Shown one piece after another: positions 59,204 through 64,000 of a stretch of DNA of 64,000 nt. The notes under the pieces were generated by a model. It did not search any database. It was given only the letters and a program-made list of their open reading frames with translations, and was not told the DNA's origin. Within the stretch, counting starts at the first letter, position 1. Each line of letters opens with the position of its first letter. Source of the DNA: Actinophytocola sp963826035 (GTDB taxonomy: Bacteria; Actinomycetota; Actinomycetes; Mycobacteriales; Pseudonocardiaceae); the NCBI GenBank assembly GCA_963826035.1, contig CAWGVZ010000009.1, forward strand, positions 124,001 through 188,000. Direction: 5' to 3'. Position numbers and translations under genes: made by a program.

Positions 59204-60019
59204 CTACCGGTTGAGCAGCGCGCGGGTGGCGGCCGGGGAGTTGGTCGCCACGTACCGCACGCCGAGCCGCCGGCACAGCTCGACGTCGGCCGGCTCGTCG
59301 ACCGTCCAGGTGTAGGTCTCGTGGCCGAACGACCGCGCGCGCTCGACGTACTCGGGATCCGCGCGCAGCAGGTGGACGCCCGGCCCCGTGTAGTCGGCCG
59401 AGCGCGGCAGCGTGCCGTCCCAGCGGATGGCGGAGAGCTGTTGGAGCAGCAGCACGGTAGGCAGCAGCGGCGCCTGCTGGCGCACCCGGCGCACGGCGGC
59501 CGAGGAGAACGACATCACCACGACCGGCGAGTCCTCTTTGGACGCCGGCTTCGCCAGGCCGTACCGGGCCAGCAGGGCCACCAGCTTCGTCTCGACCAGT
59601 GCGCCGTAGCGGACGGGGTGCTTGGTCTCCACGAACAGCTTCACCGGCGCGTGGTCGACCACCAGGTCCAGAAGGGACTCGAGCGTCAGTACCCCTCGCT
59701 CGTGCGGGTCGGGGGTCCACACCCGTTGGCGCATCAGGTCGTCCGCGTGCTCGGGCATCCCGTCGTCGTAGAGCCCGTAGTCCAGTGCGGCCAGCCGGTC
59801 GAGCGTGAGGGTGCTGACCACCCCGCGGCCGGTCGACGTGCGGTCCACCCGCCGGTCGTGCACGCAGACCAGGTGACCGTCCCTGGTCAGCCGGACGTCG
59901 CACTCGAGCGCGCCGGCGCCCTGCTCGATGGCGAGGGCGTAGGCTGCGACCGTGTGCTCGGCTTTGTGTGCTGACGCACCGCGATGTGCGACGACGAGTG
60001 GCTGCACGGCGGGGATCAT
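59204..60019 (-). CDS. Glycerophosphodiester phosphodiesterase
   Basis: 271 residues, cytoplasmic. GDPD TIM barrel with the catalytic HRG-H pair (VVAHRGASAHKAEHT, LVCVHDRRVDRTS), metal-binding Glu/Asp in ALECDVRLTRDG and the Lys of FVETKHP. Releases glycerol 3-phosphate from deacylated phospholipids. Starts 27 bases from the divergent P450 gene. Confidence 0.93.
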   Translation of the reverse strand: MIPAVQPLVVAHRGASAHKAEHTVAAYALAIEQGAGALECDVRLTRDGHLVCVHDRRVDRTSTGRGVVSTLTLDRLAALDYGLYDDGMPEHADDLMRQRVWTPDPHERGVLTLESLLDLVVDHAPVKLFVETKHPVRYGALVETKLVALLARYGLAKPASKEDSPVVVMSFSSAAVRRVRQQAPLLPTVLLLQQLSAIRWDGTLPRSADYTGPGVHLLRADPEYVERARSFGHETYTWTVDEPADVELCRRLGVRYVATNSPAATRALLNR

Positions 60020-60046
60020 CGCACAAGGGGCTACCGTCGGCGGGTG

Positions 60047-61228
60047 ATGTTCGACCCCACCGATCAGGTGTTTCTCGCCGACCCGTATCCGGCGTTCGCG
60101 GAGCTGCGCTCGCGTGGCGACGTGCACCGGCACGAGCAGTTGGGGCTCGCGGTGGCCGTGTCGCACGCCGCGTGCTCGGAGGTGCTGCGCAGCCGGGACG
60201 CCGGCCGCATCTGGACGGACAAGACGCCGGTCGCCGCGTTCCCCGCGTTCAACCTGCTGCACCGCAACTCGCTGCTGGAGAACGAGCCGCCGACGCACCC
60301 CCGGCTGCGGCGGCTGATCTCGGCCGCGTTCGCGCGCGGGCACACCGAGCGGCTGCGGCCGTGGGTGCGGTCGGTGGCCGACGGGATGGTGTCGTCGATG
60401 GCGGACGCGATCTCGCGTGACGGATCGGCCGATCTGCTCTCGCATCTGGCGGCGCCGCTGCCGGTCGAGGTGATCGCCGAGTTGCTGGGCGTGCCTTTGT
60501 CTGATCGGTCGCGGCTGCAACCGTGGTCGAACGCGATCGTGAAGATGTACGAGTACGGTCTGGCGCCATCGCTGGCCGCCTCGGCTGAGGGCGCGGCCGC
60601 CGAGTTCGTCGACTACCTGCGCGCGCTCGCCGCCGACCGGGCGGCCAACCCGGGTGACGACCTGGTGAGCGACCTGGTGTCGGTGCGCGACGGCACCGAC
60701 CGCCTCACGGACGACGAGCTGGTGGGGACGGCCGTGCTGCTGCTCATGGCCGGCCACGAGGCGACGGTCAACGTGATCGGCAACGGCGTGCTGGCACTGC
60801 TCAACCACCGTCCACAGTGGAGCCGGCTGGTGGCCGACCCCGGCCTGCTGCCGACGGCCGTGGAGGAGCTGATCCGCTACGACTCGCCGCTGCAGCTGTT
60901 CGAGCGGACGGCCGTCACGGCCACCTCGGTCGCCGGGTTCGCACTGCAACCGGGTGACAAGATCGCCGCGCTACTGGGGGCCGCCGCCCGCGACCCGCTG
61001 GTGTTCCCCGACGCCGACACGCTGGACATCGGCCGGTCGCCCAACCCACATCTCGGCTTCGGCGCGGGCATCCACTACTGCGTGGGCGCGCCGCTCGCCA
61101 GGGTGGAAATAGCGGCAGCCCTGGAGGCGCTGGTGACGCGCCTGCCAGGGCTGCGACTGGCGGAGGAACCGGAGCGACGCGGCGAGTTCGTGATCCGCGG
61201 CCTACGCACGCTCCCGGTCACCGCCTAG
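60047..61228 (+). CDS. Cytochrome P450
   Basis: 393 residues, class I bacterial type. Haem-binding FGAGIHYCVGAPLAR (Cys ligand), ExxR in EELIRYD, I-helix oxygen-activating LLLMAGHEATVN; the usual acid-alcohol Thr follows an Ala here (AGHEAT rather than AGHETT). B-C region HRNSLLENEPPTHPRLRRLI is standard. No ferredoxin or reductase gene is adjacent. GTG at 60044 and ATG at 60047 are both possible starts; with only 27 bases to the GDPD start the transcript may be nearly leaderless. Confidence 0.95.
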   Translation: MFDPTDQVFLADPYPAFAELRSRGDVHRHEQLGLAVAVSHAACSEVLRSRDAGRIWTDKTPVAAFPAFNLLHRNSLLENEPPTHPRLRRLISAAFARGHTERLRPWVRSVADGMVSSMADAISRDGSADLLSHLAAPLPVEVIAELLGVPLSDRSRLQPWSNAIVKMYEYGLAPSLAASAEGAAAEFVDYLRALAADRAANPGDDLVSDLVSVRDGTDRLTDDELVGTAVLLLMAGHEATVNVIGNGVLALLNHRPQWSRLVADPGLLPTAVEELIRYDSPLQLFERTAVTATSVAGFALQPGDKIAALLGAAARDPLVFPDADTLDIGRSPNPHLGFGAGIHYCVGAPLARVEIAAALEALVTRLPGLRLAEEPERRGEFVIRGLRTLPVTA

Positions 61229-61237
61229 ATACAGGCC

Positions 61238-61270
61238 ACGCCTTCACTGCGTTGAGCGCAGTGAAGGCGT
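61238..61270. terminator. Hairpin after P450, part of a repeat family
   Basis: ACGCCTTCACTGCG / CGCAGTGAAGGCGT, perfect 14-bp stem, 5-base loop, between convergent genes. The right arm GTGAAGGCGTC followed by GTTCCCTGCA recurs at 62247-62267, so this is also a member of a dispersed repeat. Confidence 0.75.
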
Positions 61271-61288
61271 CCGTCGTTCCCTGCATGA

Positions 61289-62050
61289 TCAGGCGTTCGG
61301 GTCGAACGGGATGCTCGCAGGCTTGGCCTTGGCCAGGTTGTTGTTGAACGCGCTGTCCTTGATCGCGAAGCTGGCGCTGCCGAAGTCGGCGTTCATCAGC
61401 CGGTCCCGGATGCCCGACGGGTAGTTGTCCCAGCTGACCAGATCCGGGTACTGCCAGGTGCCGTAGTGGTTCTCCGGCTGCTCGGTCATGCCGGCGATGC
61501 GGAAGCAGTGCGTGCTGGCGCCGTCCTTGTGGTAGATCACCTTTGCGTGGGTGCCCTCCCACCCGACCTGGGAACGCGGGTAGGTCGAGTAGTTCCCGTG
61601 TGCGGACACGGACACGTACTCCGCCTGGTCAGCGGCCTGGTTCACCCAGATCACCACGTGCTCGATGTCGTGGCGGTGCCCGCAGCAGTCCCAGCCGGGC
61701 ACGGCCTGGTCCTTCTCGAAGTACAGGTCGTAGAGGTAGGCGCACCAGCCGTTGTTGCATTTGGAGCGGGAGTAGGAGTTGGTGTTGTCCAGGTCGACCT
61801 GGTCGTGGCAGTTCCCGTTCAACGCGCCGGAGTTGTTCAACCCGGGGTTGAGGGTCCCGTCCGGGCCGATGGCCGGGGTCGGGTAGCAGCCGTCACCGTC
61901 GTAGTCGAACGCCGGCTGCCACTTGCCGTCGGCTGCCGCGTGGCTGGCCGGTAGGGCACGGGGTGGATCGGCCCACGCGATGGCCGGTGCGGCGACCATC
62001 AGCAGGACCGCGCCGACGAGAGCGGACGTCAATTTAGCGGTCAGTTTCAC
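61289..62050 (-). CDS. Secreted NPP1-family (necrosis-inducing-like) protein
   Basis: 253 residues from a GTG at the start of a clear signal peptide (LTSALVGAVLLMVAAPAIAWA). The mature protein carries the NLP heart GHRHDIEHVVIWVN; the plant-pathogen consensus is GHRHDWE, so the Trp is Ile here. Other conserved parts are YLYDLYFEKDQAV and WDCCGHRHD cysteines. NLPs bind sphingolipids of plant membranes and cause lysis; saprophytic actinomycetes carry relatives of unproven role. No type III/VI-like partner nearby. Confidence 0.88.
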   Translation of the reverse strand: MKLTAKLTSALVGAVLLMVAAPAIAWADPPRALPASHAAADGKWQPAFDYDGDGCYPTPAIGPDGTLNPGLNNSGALNGNCHDQVDLDNTNSYSRSKCNNGWCAYLYDLYFEKDQAVPGWDCCGHRHDIEHVVIWVNQAADQAEYVSVSAHGNYSTYPRSQVGWEGTHAKVIYHKDGASTHCFRIAGMTEQPENHYGTWQYPDLVSWDNYPSGIRDRLMNADFGSASFAIKDSAFNNNLAKAKPASIPFDPNA

Positions 62051-62154
62051 TGCAGGGAGCCCTTCGTCGCGGACTATGAAACGGACTCCCTGATTGTCGA
62101 TCGATCGATCAACGTCCACCTACAGCCGAACGACGGGAAAGCCAACACGAAAGG

Positions 62155-62277
62155 GCCAGTCAGCGCCGGGTGCCGCGATGCGGGGAAGGGCACTGCGGCG
62201 CGGGTGCCGTGATGCCGGGAAAGCGTCGTTCCCTGCGGTCAACGCGGTGAAGGCGTCGTTCCCTGCACGAGGGCTGG
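62155..62277. repeat. Short intergenic repeats downstream of DUF4328
   Basis: CGTCGTTCCCTGC occurs at 62224 and 62254 (30-base step), preceded by AAGCG and AAGGCG; GTCAGCGCCGGG occurs at 62159 and again at 62278 at the end of the DUF4328 gene; GATGCCGGGAAAG and GATGCGGGGAAGG form a further pair. With the hairpin at 61238 they are one family. This gap of 227 bases has no gene. Confidence 0.65.
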
Positions 62278-63186
62278 TCAGCGCCGGGACGGAACGGCGC
62301 GAGCCGTGCGCAGCGGCGGCTCCGGTGCGTTCGACACTCGCAGGACCCGCATGAAGCGGGCGCGCCGCGGATCGATGGGCGCGAGCAGCGTGGTCAGCCT
62401 GCGCACGGTGAGCGCCGTGAGCACGGCGACCGCCACGGCCGCCAGGTCGGTCAGCGCGCTCAGCACCACGCCGTCGGCGCGGGCCTGGACGCCGTCGCGG
62501 AACCGCCACACGACGGTCGCCGTGAACAGCAGGCCGCCCGCCACCCAGGTGGCCCACCAGATGGCCAGCTGCCGGGTGGGCCGGGGCCGCGTGCCGCGCA
62601 CCACGTCGTTCTCCAACTCGGCCAGGATCACGCCGGCCATCGCCAGGTTCAGGCCGGGAATCAGCAGGTAGATCAGCACCTGCCGGTCGGTCCTGGCGAG
62701 CGTGCGCCCGGCCGACTCGGCGGCCACCCGCCTGGCCAGGTGCAGCCACCAGAGCGTCACCACCACGGTGAGCACGGCGAACGCCAGCGCGAGGATGGCG
62801 GCGACCGTCACCACCGCGTCGGAGGTGGCCACCAGCCGGTCGGACAGCGCTCCTTTGCGGCTCTGCAGCAGCAGCACGTATCGCCAGATCTCACCGCCGC
62901 CGGCCAGCAACGCGATCCCGGCGACCGTCCACAGCATGGCCGTCGCGTGACCGGCGATGGCCCGCACGCGGTCGATGGTGATCGGCTGGTCGCCGGGCTT
63001 GCCGGTGCCCGGCACGGTGGTCGGCCAGCGCCAGGCCAGCGCCGGGAAGCCCCAGCGCGGGGTCGAGCCGTACTTGGGTGGGCCCAGGTAGGGCAGCTTG
63101 CGCCGCGAGCGGATCGGTCGAGCCACGCCCTGCGGAACCGACGCGACCCAGCGGGCGCGCGGTTGGGCGGGGGGTGGCTGGTGCAT
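62278..63186 (-). CDS. DUF4328 multi-pass membrane protein
   Basis: 302 residues. Pro-rich cytoplasmic N-terminus to about 70, then six hydrophobic segments with charged loops (AIAGHATAMLWTVAGIALLAGG, VTVAAILALAFAVLTVVVTLWWLHLARR, LIPGLNLAMAGVILAELE, LAIWWATWVAGGLLF). Pattern of the DUF4328 family, function unknown. It follows the rhodanese gene by 2 bases. Confidence 0.82.
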   Translation of the reverse strand: MHQPPPAQPRARWVASVPQGVARPIRSRRKLPYLGPPKYGSTPRWGFPALAWRWPTTVPGTGKPGDQPITIDRVRAIAGHATAMLWTVAGIALLAGGGEIWRYVLLLQSRKGALSDRLVATSDAVVTVAAILALAFAVLTVVVTLWWLHLARRVAAESAGRTLARTDRQVLIYLLIPGLNLAMAGVILAELENDVVRGTRPRPTRQLAIWWATWVAGGLLFTATVVWRFRDGVQARADGVVLSALTDLAAVAVAVLTALTVRRLTTLLAPIDPRRARFMRVLRVSNAPEPPLRTARAVPSRR

Positions 63187-63188
63187 CG

Positions 63189-63527
63189 TCAGATGACCTG
63201 CGGGTCGCCGGAGTCGCTGACCACCGGGCGGCCGACCGACTCCCAGGACTGCATCCCGCCGTCGACGTTGCGCGCGTCCCACCCGTTGGCGTTCAGGAAG
63301 GCGGTGACCCGCGCGGACCGGCCGCCGCTGCGGCAGATCACGTACACGTCGTTGTCGGCCGGCAGGTCACCGAGCCGTTCGGCCAGCTGACCCATGGGGA
63401 TGTGCATGGCGGCCGGTGCGTGGCCGGCGTCCCACTCGTCCTGTTCGCGCACGTCGAGAAGGGTCGCGTCGGAGGGCAACTCGGCCGGCAGTTCCGGCAC
63501 GGTCACACTGGGCACCTGCTGTGGCAT
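63189..63527 (-). CDS. Rhodanese-domain protein
   Basis: 112 residues, a single rhodanese domain: LLDVREQDEWDAGHAPAAMHIPMG, active-site loop CRSGGRSARV with the sulfur-carrying Cys, and WDARNVDGGMQSWE. Transfers sulfane sulfur; the acceptor is unknown. The ATG overlaps the stop of the DUF397 gene (TGATG). Confidence 0.93.
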   Translation of the reverse strand: MPQQVPSVTVPELPAELPSDATLLDVREQDEWDAGHAPAAMHIPMGQLAERLGDLPADNDVYVICRSGGRSARVTAFLNANGWDARNVDGGMQSWESVGRPVVSDSGDPQVI

Positions 63528-63763
63528 CACACCGACGATGGTGCCACGTGCTCCCGTAGGACGCCCGTGAGCTGGGCCCAACCGGTGGCCGGGAACGCCA
63601 GGGCGCCCTCGGCGGGGCTCTTGGAGTCACGCACGGCGACCGCCGGCCCGGCGAAAGCCACCTCGACACAGTTGCCGTTACCGCCCTGCCCGCTGCGGCT
63701 GCTCTTGCGCCAGCTCAGCCCAGCGAGGTCCACAGTGGACACGTCTATCGCCTCTCTCGTCAC
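63527..63763 (-). CDS. DUF397 protein
   Basis: 78 residues. DUF397 signature LSWRKSSRSGQGGNGNCVEVAFAGPAVAVRDSKSPAEGALAFP (in pieces). These short proteins accompany DUF5753 XRE regulators in actinobacteria and act as their partners or antidotes, for example in the BldB/WhiJ-type modules. The GTG at 63763 overlaps the regulator stop (GTGA); a GTG at 63742 would match the more usual family start. Confidence 0.92.
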   Translation of the reverse strand: MTREAIDVSTVDLAGLSWRKSSRSGQGGNGNCVEVAFAGPAVAVRDSKSPAEGALAFPATGWAQLTGVLREHVAPSSV

Positions 63764-64000
63764 GGACCGAACTGCTCGGTGATGATCCGCTCGATGAGCG
63801 TCACCGAGTCGGCCGGACTCAGCGCCTCGGTGCGGAGCTGGTCGAACTTGAGTCTAGCCGCCCGAACCTCGCCCGCGTCCTCGATGTGCAGCGCGCCGGT
63901 TGCATACTCGACAAAGAGCAACTCCGGATAGTCCGGCTCGGGGAACGAGAGCAGTGTGAAGGCGCCGTCCATCGCACTGTGCGCGCCCTCACGCAGCGGA
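63760..64000 (-). CDS. DUF5753 XRE regulator, C-terminal part only
   Basis: Continues past the right window edge. Visible are the last 80 residues of a DUF5753 sensor domain: GAHSAMDGAFTLLSFPEPDYPELLFVEYATGALHIED (in pieces) and the terminal SVTLIERIITEQFGP. The helix-turn-helix head lies outside. First gene of a tightly overlapped set with DUF397, rhodanese and DUF4328. Confidence 0.85.
   Translation of the reverse strand, partial: PLREGAHSAMDGAFTLLSFPEPDYPELLFVEYATGALHIEDAGEVRAARLKFDQLRTEALSPADSVTLIERIITEQFGP

Overview
The window is a 64-kb stretch of high-GC chromosome from an actinomycete, most likely a member of the Pseudonocardiales (Saccharothrix/Lentzea/Kutzneria type; this placement is inference from gene content). 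Pointers are a mycothiol-dependent maleylpyruvate-isomerase-like protein, an F420/PPOX oxidoreductase, a DUF5753-DUF397 regulator pair, WXG100/EbfC/polymorphic-toxin genes of a type VII secretion effector locus, SigE-family sigma factor, IdeR-like iron boxes, many GTG/TTG starts and very tight gene packing.

Layout. 0-4 kb: NarL-type two-component pair and DUF4232 lipoprotein. 4-9 kb: an arylamine N-acetyltransferase broken by two frameshifts, a DrrAB-like ABC exporter, prephenate dehydratase (pheA), a macro-domain protein and an Hsp20 chaperone under a CIRCE element. 9-17 kb: SCO5389-like protein, pantothenate kinase, a second NarL/DevS-type pair whose kinase and regulator flank a MacB/FtsX-type ABC transporter. 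17-23.5 kb: cytochrome bd operon cydA-cydB-cydDC, with four copies of a palindromic repeat, two of them translated in frame inside CydDC. 23.6-26 kb: a yybP-ykoY manganese riboswitch in front of a TMEM165/GDT1 cation exporter, then a divergent TetR/MpaB-like pair with a clear operator. 26-28 kb: a four-gene type VII toxin locus. 28-34 kb: AraC regulator, Rossmann reductase, and the tyrosine/homogentisate catabolic genes fahA and hmgA with an IclR regulator. 34-40 kb: secreted PQQ-type sugar dehydrogenase with a PKD domain, an orphan protein, a symmetrical array of short repeats, a decayed IS200/IS605 element abutting the end of a LysE exporter gene. 40-50 kb: iron-box DUF2470 protein, XRE/methionine aminopeptidase pair, a low-GC orphan, F420-type PPOX protein, CPBP protease, LigD, DM13 protein, arginine deiminase, NUDIX hydrolase beside a degraded XRE/TPR regulator. 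50-64 kb: tandemly duplicated double-GNAT genes, PhoD, ferritin behind IdeR-like boxes, SigE-type sigma/anti-sigma pair, SEC-C/GDPD genes, P450, an NPP1-type secreted protein, and a DUF5753-DUF397-rhodanese-DUF4328 operon cut by the window edge.

Common threads are respiration under low oxygen (cyd operon with a DevR-like palindrome, DevS/DevR-type proteins nearby), metal control (Mn riboswitch, three IdeR-like boxes) and genome compaction: five convergent gene pairs share a CTAG tetranucleotide as overlapping stop codons. The most unusual signal is the palindromic repeat family at cydDC, with covarying stem arms and identical 114-bp spacing in both pairs.
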